Assembly: GCF_005405365.1 (NCBI RefSeq)
Contig: NZ_BJDX01000003.1
Coordinates: forward strand, 248,001-312,000
Source of the DNA: Enterococcus xiangfangensis
Lineage (GTDB): Bacteria > Bacillota > Bacilli > Lactobacillales > Enterococcaceae
Direction of reading: 5' to 3'
Length of the DNA stretch: 64,000 nucleotides
Shown piece after piece: positions 15,779 to 25,476 of this stretch. The notes under the pieces were generated by a model. That model made no database searches. It saw only the letters and a program-made list of their open reading frames with translations, and was not told the origin of the DNA. How positions within the stretch are numbered: position 1 is the stretch's first letter; each line of letters starts with the position of its first letter. The position numbers and the translations under genes were made by a program.

Positions 15779-16465
15779 ATGACAGAAAACAACATACCTG
15801 AAATTATGACTGAATTACGGCAAGATATCGTAAGAGTACCTAAAGTAATTGAGAAAGCTTCAGGAATAGTGATTTTTGGCAAGAAGATTCGGTCGATCAT
15901 TTTCACGACGGATATCGCGATCATTCGAAACACAGACGCAGATGCAGTAATTGCTGTTTACCCATTCACTCCGCATCCTGCGATCACTAAAAGTATCATT
16001 GAAGCCGCTGATATTCCAGTTTTTTCAGGCGTCGCCGGTGGATTGACTCATGGCGTACGTTCTGCTTATATGGGGATGTTCGCAGAATCTCAAGGAAGTA
16101 TTGGCGTCGTTGTGAATGGTCCAACTCCAGTAGACACGATTCGAGCAATTTATGACGTTGTGGATGTTCCAGTAATTGCTACAGTGACTTCAAAATATTC
16201 TAAAATCAAAGAAAAATTAGAGGCTGGTGTCGCAATTATTAATATTAGTGCAGGAAAAGATACTGCCGAAGCAGTGGGTTATTTCCGCAAAAAATATCCC
16301 AAACTACCAATCATCGCAACAGGCGGTCCAGATGAAGCCACGATTGAAGCTACGATCAAGGCTGGTGCAAATGCTATTACGTACACACCGCCATCTAATG
16401 GTGTTTTATTTAGTAAAAAGATGGAAAAATATCGTAAGACAGAATACGATGAGAACCATCAATAA
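15779..16465 (+). CDS. TIM-barrel-like protein of unknown function
   Basis: 228 residues from ATG 15779 after AAGGAAGGGGAG. The repeating beta-alpha pattern (IVIFGKKIRSIIFTTDIAII, DIPVFSGVAGG, GSIGVVVNG, VPVIATVTS, IIATGGPDEATIEATIKAGA) is that of a phosphate-binding TIM barrel; the C-terminal ATGGPDEATI looks like the phosphate-gripping turn of NanE or ribulose-phosphate-binding barrels. Relatives in Lactobacillales are usually labelled only 'hydrolase'. Cytoplasmic, last gene of its operon, followed by a terminator. The reaction is unknown. Confidence 0.65.
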   Translation: MTENNIPEIMTELRQDIVRVPKVIEKASGIVIFGKKIRSIIFTTDIAIIRNTDADAVIAVYPFTPHPAITKSIIEAADIPVFSGVAGGLTHGVRSAYMGMFAESQGSIGVVVNGPTPVDTIRAIYDVVDVPVIATVTSKYSKIKEKLEAGVAIINISAGKDTAEAVGYFRKKYPKLPIIATGGPDEATIEATIKAGANAITYTPPSNGVLFSKKMEKYRKTEYDENHQ

Positions 16466-16502
16466 AAAAATCGTCGAAATCGTTAATGATTTCGACTTTT
16501 TT
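16465..16502 (+). terminator. terminator
   Basis: GTCGAAATC-gttaat-GATTTCGAC between A- and T-runs; works on both strands. Confidence 0.85.
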
Positions 16503-16569
16503 AATATAAATTTAGGTTCAGTTAAGATTGTTTTGAGAAACTCACTGTGAAGCATAACGCAAAGTTGAG

Positions 16570-17343
16570 GTGAGAAAAATCAGACGTTTAATAAAATGGG
16601 CAAGTCCCATTGTTTTGCTAGGTGTGATTTGTTTTGGCTTTTTCTATCAAAAACAATCGCAAAGCACGACCGATAAAGTTCATGAAATAGATAGTTCCAA
16701 AGTTCTACTTGCTGCCGATCAAACTATCGATACTGCGTTGATCGATGTCCCGCTGGAAAATCAAAATGATGGAACAGTTCCTTTAGAAAATGGTTGTGAG
16801 ATCACTGCGTTGTCGATGGTGTTAAATTATTATGGCTATGATACAAATAAAAATGACTTAGCTAACAGGCTTAATTATGTGCCGGTATATGAAAATGAAG
16901 CCGAAAATATCCACGGGAATCCGCACGAAGGCTTTGTAGGAAATATTTACGGCGGTTTGGATGCAATGGGTGTCGCCGTCGAACCAATCGCAGAAGTAGC
17001 GAGTGAAATTGTAGGAGAAGAGCACACGATTGTGGCTGGTAGTAAAACATCATTTGATGATCTAGTAAAAGTGATTGAATCAGGTACCCCGGTTTGGGTA
17101 GTGACCACAGTTGACTTTGAAGTACCAACAGAAGATGATTTATTGACTTGGCAGACGACTGATGGAGAAGTGACAGTCTCTCCTTTATGTCATGCAGCGG
17201 TTGTCACTGGCGTCGATGATGACTATGTATATGTTAATGATCCTTATGGGTACAAAGATCGAATGGTCGATCGTGCTGATTTTGAGAAAATCTATCAGAA
17301 GATGGGCGAACAATCACTTTACCTTACAAATAATAAAGCATAA
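16570..17343 (+). CDS. membrane-anchored C39-like cysteine peptidase domain protein
   Basis: 257 residues, GTG start. The N-terminal anchor WASPIVLLGVICFGFFYQ is followed by a Peptidase_C39_2-type domain from about residue 55: LENGCEITALSMVLNYYGY carries the nucleophile cysteine, GNIYGGLDAMGV lies mid-domain, and CHAAVVTGVDDDYVYVNDPYG supplies the histidine and aspartate. The order Q...C...H...D is complete, so it may be active. It would act outside the membrane. The C39_2 family is poorly characterised; it is not linked here to a bacteriocin ABC exporter. Confidence 0.75.
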   Translation: MRKIRRLIKWASPIVLLGVICFGFFYQKQSQSTTDKVHEIDSSKVLLAADQTIDTALIDVPLENQNDGTVPLENGCEITALSMVLNYYGYDTNKNDLANRLNYVPVYENEAENIHGNPHEGFVGNIYGGLDAMGVAVEPIAEVASEIVGEEHTIVAGSKTSFDDLVKVIESGTPVWVVTTVDFEVPTEDDLLTWQTTDGEVTVSPLCHAAVVTGVDDDYVYVNDPYGYKDRMVDRADFEKIYQKMGEQSLYLTNNKA

Positions 17344-17420
17344 AAGTGGTTGTAACAGACGACTTGCCATCTCTTCTTTTATGCAAAAATAGTTAGTCTT
17401 CAGCATACCTGACTAAAAAG

Positions 17421-17442
17421 GATTTATTTTTAAAAATAAATC
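17421..17442. repeat. perfect AT-rich 22-bp palindrome
   Basis: GATTTATTTTT followed by its reverse complement, 40 bases before the 17482 gene. It could be an operator, or simply an AT-rich promoter feature. Confidence 0.45.
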
Positions 17443-17481
17443 TATTATGATGAGGGTAGGGTAACAGATGGGGGAAGAATT

Positions 17482-17973
17482 ATGCGGAGAAAAAAGAGAC
17501 AAGTCACGGATCTGATAGCTATTAAAAATTTTGTTGAAGAATCACAAGTAGTACGAATCGCGATGAACGGCGAAGAGTATCCCTATGTAGTTCCAGTGAA
17601 TTTTGGTTACGAATGGAACGAAGACAAATTAACGCTTTTTGTTCATGGAGCTAGCGAAGGGGAAAAAATCAATAGGATTAAAAAAGATCCTAAAGTATCG
17701 GTAGAGATGGACGGCAATCACCAATTAATCCAAGGAAGCAGGAATGCTGCGACCTATTCCTATGCCTATCAAAGTTTGATTGGTTTTGGTCAAGCTGAAA
17801 TTTTAGCAGACTTAGCAGATAAAAGGCAGGCCCTGCATAGTCTGATGGCTCATGCAGCTAAAGGCAAACCCTTTGATGAGATACCAGAAACAATGCTAAA
17901 ACAGACAGGAGTCATTAAGATCACGTTAAATTCATATACGATGAAAGAAAATGTTCAGCCAGCTAAGCGATAA
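17482..17973 (+). CDS. pyridoxamine 5'-phosphate oxidase-like flavin-binding protein
   Basis: 163 residues. The split-barrel flavin-binding pattern is clear: DLIAIKNFVEESQVVRIAM, YPYVVPVNFGYEW, LTLFVHGASEGEKINRIKKD, PKVSVEMDG, then YAYQSLIGFGQAEIL. This is the NimA-like subgroup (nitroimidazole reductase/heme-binding relatives). The cofactor and substrate are not deducible. Own promoter region and strong terminator; not part of the pdu genes that follow. Confidence 0.8.
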   Translation: MRRKKRQVTDLIAIKNFVEESQVVRIAMNGEEYPYVVPVNFGYEWNEDKLTLFVHGASEGEKINRIKKDPKVSVEMDGNHQLIQGSRNAATYSYAYQSLIGFGQAEILADLADKRQALHSLMAHAAKGKPFDEIPETMLKQTGVIKITLNSYTMKENVQPAKR

Positions 17974-17982
17974 TTTAGTAAG

Positions 17983-18028
17983 TAAAAGAGAGAAGATCAT
18001 GTCACTGATTCTCTCTCTTTTTTTTTTT
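17983..18028 (+). terminator. terminator before the pdu region
   Basis: AAAGAGAGAA and TTCTCTCT arms with a 14-base loop, then a run of ten T. Confidence 0.8.
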
Positions 18029-18254
18029 GCTTTTTTAAAGCAGAATTATACTTTTTGAACTAAATCGTACTATTATTTAAGATCGTGAAAAATTGCGATG
18101 TTGCTGAAATAGATAAATCATCATAGTTTACAGCAAAGTTCTAATAAGATTTAGGTGATTCTATTGGAAGGGGTTTTACAGGAGAAAAAAAGTGCTATGA
18201 TTTGAAAAGTTAATGAATGCTGCTTCTTGTTTTCATGAGAATGGGAGGGAATGG

Positions 18255-18701
18255 ATGAGAAAAATTATCTTAATGGGAGCTATAGGCTGCGGAAAAACGA
18301 CGTTATGCCAAGCGTTGAACGGGGACAATTTGAGTTACAATAAAACTCAGGCGGTTTCTTATTATACAGATATCATTGATACTCCAGGTGAATTTGTTTT
18401 GCATCGTCAATACTACAGCGCGCTTTCTGTATCAGCAGCTGACGCACAAGTGATTGGACTGGTTCAAAGCGTAACGGAACTAGAACAAGTTTTTTCACCT
18501 GGATTTGCCTCTATGTTTCCTAAACAAGTAGTTGGTATTGTCAGTAAGACGGATTTAGCCAAAGATGCAAAACAAATTGATTTGATTCGGCAACAGTTGC
18601 AATCAGCAGGAGCAGAAAAAATATTTTATGCTTCATCAATTAATCATAGCGGGCTTGAAGAATTAGAAGGCTTTTTAAAAAATGAACAATTAGAATTTTA
18701 A
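18255..18701 (+). CDS. pduV: PduV-like microcompartment GTPase
   Basis: 148 residues from ATG 18255 (GGGAGGG 8 bases upstream; the frame from 18213 has no site). P-loop GAIGCGKTT at residues 8-16, G3-like DTPGEF, and G4 SKTDLA: the small Ras-like GTPase pattern of PduV/EutP. In Salmonella PduV binds the shell protein PduU and helps place microcompartments in the cell. The next gene is pduU, which supports the assignment. In most pdu operons these two lie near the 3' end; here they head the region, separated from the main operon by the B12 uptake genes and pocR. Confidence 0.85.
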   Translation: MRKIILMGAIGCGKTTLCQALNGDNLSYNKTQAVSYYTDIIDTPGEFVLHRQYYSALSVSAADAQVIGLVQSVTELEQVFSPGFASMFPKQVVGIVSKTDLAKDAKQIDLIRQQLQSAGAEKIFYASSINHSGLEELEGFLKNEQLEF

Positions 18702-18724
18702 CAGAGAATGAAAGGAGTACTACG

Positions 18725-19072
18725 ATGGAAGAGACTAAACGAATGATTCAGGAATACGTTCCCGGAAAGCAAGTTACTATGGCACATATCATTGCTAGTC
18801 CAGATCGAAACTTATATGCAAAATTGGGATTACAAGATAATAAAGGGGCTGCGTTGGGAATCATGACGATTACTCCAAGTGAAGCAGCCATCATTGCTGT
18901 TGATATCGCGACCAAAAGTGGAAATGTTGAAATCGGCTTTATTGATCGATTCTCTGGTTCTGTAGTTGTAACAGGAGATGTTGGGTCAGTTGAAGAAGGG
19001 TTAAATGCTGCTATCAAAGGATTAAAAAATATCCTTAATTTTACTGTGGTTTGTGGTATTACGCGCACTTAA
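18725..19072 (+). CDS. pduU: PduU-like circularly permuted microcompartment shell protein
   Basis: 115 residues with one BMC domain: [20 protein letters not shown] opens the permuted fold, [20 protein letters not shown] and [20 protein letters not shown] carry the shell signatures, and [12 protein letters not shown] ends it. PduU/EutS forms hexamers with a small beta-barrel on one face and is a minor shell component that anchors PduV. Twenty-three bases after pduV with AAAGGAG. The gene ends just before a cobalamin riboswitch, so it is not under that switch. Confidence 0.9.
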   Translation: MEETKRMIQEYVPGKQVTMAHIIASPDRNLYAKLGLQDNKGAALGIMTITPSEAAIIAVDIATKSGNVEIGFIDRFSGSVVVTGDVGSVEEGLNAAIKGLKNILNFTVVCGITRT

Positions 19073-19093
19073 AAAATTTTAATTAAATACTGG

Positions 19094-19236
19094 TCAATGA
19101 ATAAAGGGAATGAAGTGAAATTCTTCAACAGCCCCTTTCTACTGTAACGTGGACAATATCTGGATGATACTCACTAAGTTTTACTTGGGAAGAGCAGATA
19201 AAGGTTGAAGCGAAGTCAGGATACCTTATTCATTGA
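19094..19236 (+). promoter_or_regulatory. cobalamin riboswitch aptamer
   Basis: P1 is formed by TCAATGAATAA (19094-19104) and TTATTCATTGA (19226-19236). Between lie the hallmark elements: a GGGAATGAAGTGAAATTCTTCA helix, CTACTGTAACG, a GGAAG-rich helix and the B12 box GCGAAGTCAGGATACC. Together with the terminator at 19291-19317 it should switch off the downstream uptake operon when adenosyl- or other cobalamins are plentiful. Confidence 0.9.
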
Positions 19237-19288
19237 TTCTGAACAATATCAGGGTGTGACGTTCAGTTCTCATAATAAATGGGGATAG

Positions 19289-19317
19289 TAGACACTCTTT
19301 TTGAGTGTCTTTTTTTA
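19289..19317 (+). terminator. riboswitch-controlled terminator
   Basis: GACACTC-ttttt-GAGTGTC followed by T8, 50 bases after the aptamer: a transcriptional expression platform. Confidence 0.85.
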
Positions 19318-19337
19318 TAAATAGTTTGGAGGATAAA

Positions 19338-22300
19338 ATGAAAAAGACAGTGAAGTTGTTGGCAATACTAATGATGATGAGTCCATTGATACTTAATGCT
19401 GGACTAACAGTATTTGCTGAAAGCAGTTCAGTTCAAACTGAGGCAGTGTCCACTAGTCAAGTTACAAATTTAAATGATCAAATTGCCCAAATCAGATTAG
19501 AATCATTAACAGTTGCGGATCAAGAAAAAGTGGAACAGTTGATTCAAAATTATAATCAATTAACAAATGAAGAAAAAATACAAGTTAAAAGTAGTGAGGT
19601 ATTACAACAAGCATCACAAAAAATTCAAGGACTATTACAAAAATCTGTTGCTGAAGAAATTACTTCGGAAAATCCGACAGAAGAAAAAACCATTACGTTT
19701 TCGGTAGAACGTTTTACTATCGGTGAAGGGTATGTTGTCGAACCAATGCAAATACATGTTAGTACAAAGATGAACTATGCAACGCTATTAGATAATGTAT
19801 TTCGAGCGAATGGAATGACGTATCAACACACTGGAACATTGGATAGTCAATTTTATTTATCAGGAATCGATAATGCGGATAATGGAGCACCCGTGGTTCC
19901 AGAAATAGTAAAAAAAATTGCAGTAGAAAGTAATTCGTCTTTAAAAAATAATGAGGATACTAATTTAGCTGAGTTTGATTATTCTCAAACGGCTGGTTGG
20001 ATGTATTCGGTTAACAATGTATTCTCTGGCGTTGGTATGAGTGACAAATTGCCGGCAGATGGAGATGTCTTTCGTATCCAGTATTCAGTTATCGGTCTAG
20101 GCACCGATTTAGAAACTAGTTCGGCGGTAGATAAAACAGCATTGACAAAAAAGATTGCTGAGATTAATCGAGACAAGAATTCTTGGCAGGCACAGGGGAG
20201 CAACTATAAATCAGCTTATCAGAATGCGATGAAAGAATTGGAAGATCTGACTGCAACACAACTTCAGATCGATCAGGCTTTAACAGACTTAGTCAATCCA
20301 ATGAATGAGTCGGGGGCAGCAACTGAAATCAGTGAACAAATCAATAAATTGCCAGCTAAAGAACAGTTGAAACTAACCGACAAAGATTTCATATTGAAAG
20401 TGAAATCTGCATTTGATTCATTACCTACTAATGAGCAGGTGAAAATATCTGGTTCTTTACAAAAAAAACTACAAGAAGCTGTGACCTACATCGATAGACT
20501 TGGTCAAGCCGATAACGAGCGTATTGCTTTTGAAGAGCAACTAAATAAATTACCTGAGCCAGATAGTCTAGGATTTATGAGCATGAAAAAGGTTCCAGCT
20601 TTGCGTAAAGCATACGATGCTCTGAGTTTAGAGGCAAAACAATTAGTTTCAGCAAAAGCTGTAGCAAAACTGGAAGGGCTAGAGGCGAGGATCATCCAGT
20701 TGAATAAGGAGCAAGCCAATGATTTTGCTAACTACATCACAACATTAAGAGAAAAAGCAAAAGTAATCGACAGTTCCCAATTGCAGAGTATCCAACTTTA
20801 TGCACAAAATTGCCGATTAACATACGATCAATTGACGGACGCACAAAAACAATATGTCAATCAGGCAGATATTGACTATTTAGTTGAAGTTGAAGCAAAA
20901 ATCAGCGAAATGCTTAGTCAACAAGATCCACTTCTTCCAATCAAAGAAGTGGAGAAAAAAATAACCAATCTTCCTGATATAAATCAGCTGAAATTAAGTG
21001 ATGAATCAGCTGTATCAATGGTGCAGGATTTGTTCAACAAACTAAGTGTGGAACAACAGGATCAAGTTTCAAAGGATCTTTTAAATAAATTAAATACAGT
21101 CGTTGATCGAATCAAGAAACTGAAAAATCAAGCCTCTGTTCAAGCGGTTATTGATAAAATCAATACTTTACCAGCCTATGAAAAGTTGACTGAGAAAGAT
21201 TTTACTGACATAAAATCAATTGAAGCAGCTTTTGATGCACTTGATTCCAAACAACAAGCTTTGGTCACTAATAAAGCTATTTTGGATCAAGCCAAACAAA
21301 AAATGGATGAGTTTTCTTTAGAAAAGATTTATCAAACTGCTTTGAACAGTGGAACAGAACGCATCATCAGTCAGAACAAAAATAAGGCATTGTCAGAATG
21401 GGATGCGTTAGCTCTAGCACATTCAGGCTATTCGGTCAGCGATGAGCAACGTCAGATTTCCTATGATAATCTTGCTAAGAAAATAATCACTAAAAAAGAT
21501 CAGTATGGGAAAACTGCTTCTTGGACGGACGCCGAGCGTCAAGCAATCGGTGTTTTATCTTTGGGTGGGAATTTGACAGATATCAATGGCTACAATGTAC
21601 TAGCAGATCTATCTAATAATAATTTGAGCGGGACGATCAATAATCAAATATATGGATTGATTGTGTTATCAGCTAAAAAGCCAGCAGAGAAAAATCAAAA
21701 AAATCAAATAGATCTGTTGATTAAACAGCTGCTTGATCAACAATTAACTGATGGCGGCTGGGCGCTGTTTGGAAACACAGGAGATATCGATATTACAGGG
21801 ATGACTTTAACGGCATTAGCACCGTATAAAGGTCAAGAGAAAGTTAGTATAGCTATTGAAAAGGCGATCGCCTATTTTAAAAAAATTGAGAATCAAGATG
21901 GAAATTTTTTTGTCTCTACTTATTACGCTAAAGAGGCGAATTCAAATAGTCAAGCTCAAGCAATTTTAGGATTGGCTTCAGTGGGAGAAGATCTAACTGG
22001 TGCTGTTTATAAAAAGAAAGACGGGAATCCAATTGATGCTTTAATAGATTTCCAATTATCTAATGGCGGTTTTGAATGGTTAAAAAATGAGGACTATGAA
22101 AATGGAATGGCTACTCAGCAAGCGGTGCAAGCCTTAAGTCAGGTATTGATGCAAAAAAACAACCGAGGATTGATTTATGATTTTGAAAAAAATCCAGTGC
22201 CAGCACTTGTTGATCCAGTTATCAAACAAATCGAAAAGCAGATTATAGAATTACCAGCAGTAAAAGATCTAACACTGACGGATAAAGCAGCAGTTGTACA

Positions 22301-24254
22301 AGTAGAACAAGCCTATAAAAAACTTGCGAAAGATAAACAAGAGAAAATCGATCAACAATTGCAAGCATCATTAAAAGAAGCGATAGCTAAGATTGCTGAA
22401 TTAGAGAAGAATCAAGCGATTATTCAAGCTGTTGAAAAACAAATCACAGCGTTGCCAGCAGTCACAAATCTGACATTGAATGAAAAATCACTAGTATCTG
22501 CTGTAGAATCAAATTTTTACCAACTATCGGCAACCTTACAAAAACAAGTAGATGGGAATCTACAGAAAAAACTGCAACAAGCAGTCGAAAAAATTAAAGA
22601 ACTTGAGAATGTGAAACCAGAACAAACTGTGGAGAGCCTTTTAAAAGAAACACAAAACTATATGCTGCCAATTTTAAATCCGAAAAAGACAGTCATTGGT
22701 TATGGTTCAGAATGGAGTATTTTAGGATTGGCCCGAAACGGCTACAACGGATTTAATAGTAAAAATCCTCTGTACTTGACGTATTACGGCAACTTAATTA
22801 AAGCCATCAGTGCCTCGAAGGGCGTCCTTGACCAACGAAAATATACTGAGTATTCGCGAGTAATTTTAGCGGTCACAGCGTTGGGGAAAGATGCAGAAAA
22901 TATTGAAGTTGGAAGTAAAAATTATAATCTTTTTGCTCCTCTCAGTGATTTTAATCAGACAACTTTTCAAGGAATCAATGGGGCAGATTTTGCTTTGATA
23001 GCCGTAGATTCAAATAGTCGATATCAATTTCCAAAAAATCAACCGACTAAAAATCAAACATCACGAGAAAAGTTGATCGAATTTATTCTAGATAAAGAAC
23101 TAAAAAATGGTGGTTGGAATTTGTCTGGGACACAACCAGATGTTGACTTAACTGCAATGACATTGCAAGCATTGGCTCCTTATTATAAGAAACAACCAAA
23201 GGTTAAATCAGCAGTGAATCGCGGATTGACTACTTTGAGCCATTTACAAAATAAAGATGGCAGTTTTTCAGCATCAGTTTCTGGCAGCAATGGAGCAACG
23301 TTAGAATCTAGTGCTCAAGTACTTGTAGCATTGAGTGCGTTAGGTATTGATGGAGACAAAGACCCACGATTTATCAAACAACATAGTGTGTTTGATTCAT
23401 TGGTTGATTATCATATAGCAGGTAGCGGATTTATGCATATATTACCAGGAAAAAGCAGTAATGGGGGAGCTCTTCCAGGAAAAGTAGATGGCATCGCAAC
23501 AGAACAAGCGATGAATGCATTGGTCGCGTACAAGCGATTCCTTAGAGATGAAAATAGATTGTATGATATGACGGATGCCTATTCGGAAAACGATGCACTG
23601 ATCAGCGCGCAAGTAACAGATCAAATCAGAATACTAGGAACAATTACTTTAAGTAAAAAGAATCAAGTAGCAGCGGCACTTGCTGCTTATGAAGGTTTAA
23701 CTAAAAATCAAAAACGGCTGATAGCAAGTAGTGATTTGAAAACATTGAAAGCCGCAGAAGCAACGATTCAAAAATTAACCGGAAATAAAAAAGCAGCAGG
23801 TACTATAAAAGAAGGAAAAACGACTTACAAAGATCCAATCAGCAAACTAAGTGAGCAGCATGTAGGGCCAGTTATTTCATCTAGTAATGGCGGGATAAAT
23901 AATACTCAATCAGGTGAAGACACTGCTGGAATGTATCCAGATATGTCTTATATTAGTGAAGTTCCAGTTTCAAATGCGAAAAAGAATCATTCAACTATTA
24001 AAGCTGATAATATTCCTATTGCTAAAAAGCAAAAGAAAACTACGAAGAATAAAAAAGATTGGGACTTCGCGGGGGATTCTTATACACCAAATGATGACTC
24101 AAGTAAAGCCGGTGGGCATTCATCTAACGCTGATAAAGGGCACGGACATACTAATGTGGCTATTATCAGTGAAATAGTGGCGAGTATCTTGGTGATCGCT
24201 GGGGGAATATTCTGGTATGTTAAAAAATTTCATGTAGGAGGACAATCAAAATGA
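19338..24254 (+). CDS. giant membrane-anchored transcobalamin/intrinsic-factor-like protein
   Basis: 1638 residues from ATG 19338 (TTGGAGGA upstream). Residues 1-28 are a signal peptide. Residues about 114-257 form a DUF4430 domain (ends GWMYSVNNVFSGVG...DGDVFRIQYS), a family that resembles the C-terminal domain of transcobalamin and intrinsic factor. Two alpha/alpha-barrel domains of the prenyltransferase/transcobalamin type lie at about 666-937 and 1097-1406, each with repeats such as DGGWALFGNTGDIDITGMTL and NGGWNLSGTQPDVDLTAMTL. At least six helical modules of about 60 residues (pattern I..LP....L...D...V......L...QQ.V) separate them. The C-terminus has one transmembrane helix and a basic tail, no LPXTG. 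Being first in a B12-riboswitch operon with an ECF transporter, it probably captures corrinoids at the surface. The substrate is an inference. Confidence 0.8.
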   Translation: MKKTVKLLAILMMMSPLILNAGLTVFAESSSVQTEAVSTSQVTNLNDQIAQIRLESLTVADQEKVEQLIQNYNQLTNEEKIQVKSSEVLQQASQKIQGLLQKSVAEEITSENPTEEKTITFSVERFTIGEGYVVEPMQIHVSTKMNYATLLDNVFRANGMTYQHTGTLDSQFYLSGIDNADNGAPVVPEIVKKIAVESNSSLKNNEDTNLAEFDYSQTAGWMYSVNNVFSGVGMSDKLPADGDVFRIQYSVIGLGTDLETSSAVDKTALTKKIAEINRDKNSWQAQGSNYKSAYQNAMKELEDLTATQLQIDQALTDLVNPMNESGAATEISEQINKLPAKEQLKLTDKDFILKVKSAFDSLPTNEQVKISGSLQKKLQEAVTYIDRLGQADNERIAFEEQLNKLPEPDSLGFMSMKKVPALRKAYDALSLEAKQLVSAKAVAKLEGLEARIIQLNKEQANDFANYITTLREKAKVIDSSQLQSIQLYAQNCRLTYDQLTDAQKQYVNQADIDYLVEVEAKISEMLSQQDPLLPIKEVEKKITNLPDINQLKLSDESAVSMVQDLFNKLSVEQQDQVSKDLLNKLNTVVDRIKKLKNQASVQAVIDKINTLPAYEKLTEKDFTDIKSIEAAFDALDSKQQALVTNKAILDQAKQKMDEFSLEKIYQTALNSGTERIISQNKNKALSEWDALALAHSGYSVSDEQRQISYDNLAKKIITKKDQYGKTASWTDAERQAIGVLSLGGNLTDINGYNVLADLSNNNLSGTINNQIYGLIVLSAKKPAEKNQKNQIDLLIKQLLDQQLTDGGWALFGNTGDIDITGMTLTALAPYKGQEKVSIAIEKAIAYFKKIENQDGNFFVSTYYAKEANSNSQAQAILGLASVGEDLTGAVYKKKDGNPIDALIDFQLSNGGFEWLKNEDYENGMATQQAVQALSQVLMQKNNRGLIYDFEKNPVPALVDPVIKQIEKQIIELPAVKDLTLTDKAAVVQVEQAYKKLAKDKQEKIDQQLQASLKEAIAKIAELEKNQAIIQAVEKQITALPAVTNLTLNEKSLVSAVESNFYQLSATLQKQVDGNLQKKLQQAVEKIKELENVKPEQTVESLLKETQNYMLPILNPKKTVIGYGSEWSILGLARNGYNGFNSKNPLYLTYYGNLIKAISASKGVLDQRKYTEYSRVILAVTALGKDAENIEVGSKNYNLFAPLSDFNQTTFQGINGADFALIAVDSNSRYQFPKNQPTKNQTSREKLIEFILDKELKNGGWNLSGTQPDVDLTAMTLQALAPYYKKQPKVKSAVNRGLTTLSHLQNKDGSFSASVSGSNGATLESSAQVLVALSALGIDGDKDPRFIKQHSVFDSLVDYHIAGSGFMHILPGKSSNGGALPGKVDGIATEQAMNALVAYKRFLRDENRLYDMTDAYSENDALISAQVTDQIRILGTITLSKKNQVAAALAAYEGLTKNQKRLIASSDLKTLKAAEATIQKLTGNKKAAGTIKEGKTTYKDPISKLSEQHVGPVISSSNGGINNTQSGEDTAGMYPDMSYISEVPVSNAKKNHSTIKADNIPIAKKQKKTTKNKKDWDFAGDSYTPNDDSSKAGGHSSNADKGHGHTNVAIISEIVASILVIAGGIFWYVKKFHVGGQSK

Positions 24255-25465
24255 AAAAACTCCTCAACTGCTTGTTATTAATCACAGCAATCATTACTTT
24301 GGGAGCATGTGGAAGTGCTCAGGCTAAAGAGCAAAAAAAAGTGAGACCTTTAACGACTGAGACCCAGTTACCTAAAAATGGGGTAATTACCAAAGCTAGA
24401 ATGAAAACGATCGTTGGAAAAAAGCAGGCGTACAATTTTATTGGAGAAAATCAAAAAATTAAGTATCGCTGGATTTATCAAGGACAGCAAATCCAAAATC
24501 CCGTTAAACAAAAATTAAAGTTGAGGTTCAAAAATCAAGGTTTAGAACAGGTCAAAAAAGCTGCAAACAACGCTAATGAAAGTATCGGATTTTCAATCAG
24601 TAAAATGGAGTTGGCAGGGACGCCAGAATTGCAAGTGACTATTCCCAAACAATGGCAAGCTAATAAAGCCTACTTAGTTGGTGATATCAAAGGAAAATTG
24701 AAAAAAGTCACAGGAAGCCCAGTAACAATGAAGAATAGTGGTGAACAAACTATCTTGAGCTTTCGTGTTCTTGAATCAAACGTTGATTATTATATTGTTG
24801 CTGGTGGCACCAAAATAGTAGAAGATACATCTGCTGCAACGAAAACTGGTTTTAATGAAGCTAGTCAAGACAACTCTACGCAGAGAACACAGCAGGATAA
24901 CTCTTTCCAGCAGTCCTCAGAAGGTAAAGAAGGGCAACCCACTGAAAACTCGGAGAACATCCAAGCGAATGACGGAGCAACCAAAACTGAAACAGAAAAT
25001 TTGAAAGGAACGATAAATCAAGTTCAAGAAGGAGCGAAAAGTACTCAGCCGGTACCTAAAGCAACCGTTACTTTTTCGATCTCGGCGAAAGCAGTTTTAG
25101 CAAATTGGTCTGATTTAGCAAAGGAAAAACAACCTTATGTTCCAAAAGACGGCTGGATTTTGCCGCCTACACAAGTTTCACTAAAGTCTGGCGACAGTGT
25201 ATACGACTTGCTAGTTCGAGTCACCAAAGAAAGAGGAATCCAAATGGAATCGAACTGGACACTCATGTATAACGCCTATTATATATCAGGGATCCATCAG
25301 TTATATGAATTTGATTGTAGAAATCTATCTGGCTGGATGTATCAAGTGAATGGTTGGTTTCCAAACTACGGCAGTTCGAAGTATAAAGATCTTCATGGTG
25401 GCGACGAAATTAAATGGGAATATACGTGCGATCTAGGTCATGATATCGGTAATAATTCAAAATAA
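24251..25465 (+). CDS. DUF4430-domain lipoprotein of the B12 uptake operon
   Basis: 404 residues, start overlapping the previous stop by 4 bases (ATGA). Lipobox LGAC with Cys20. Residues about 30-195 are a beta-rich domain seen as YNFIGENQKIKYRWIYQGQQ. A Ser/Thr/Gln/Asn linker (about 200-268) follows, then a complete DUF4430 domain (about 271-400) with VPKDGWILPPTQVSL, the aromatic strand SGWMYQVNGWFPNYG and the end DEIKWEYTCDLGHDIGN. In transcobalamin the corresponding domain closes over the ligand. As a lipoprotein it would sit on the outer face of the membrane, passing ligand from the giant protein to the ECF transporter. Confidence 0.8.
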   Translation: MKKLLNCLLLITAIITLGACGSAQAKEQKKVRPLTTETQLPKNGVITKARMKTIVGKKQAYNFIGENQKIKYRWIYQGQQIQNPVKQKLKLRFKNQGLEQVKKAANNANESIGFSISKMELAGTPELQVTIPKQWQANKAYLVGDIKGKLKKVTGSPVTMKNSGEQTILSFRVLESNVDYYIVAGGTKIVEDTSAATKTGFNEASQDNSTQRTQQDNSFQQSSEGKEGQPTENSENIQANDGATKTETENLKGTINQVQEGAKSTQPVPKATVTFSISAKAVLANWSDLAKEKQPYVPKDGWILPPTQVSLKSGDSVYDLLVRVTKERGIQMESNWTLMYNAYYISGIHQLYEFDCRNLSGWMYQVNGWFPNYGSSKYKDLHGGDEIKWEYTCDLGHDIGNNSK

Positions 25466-25476
25466 GGGGAGATAGT

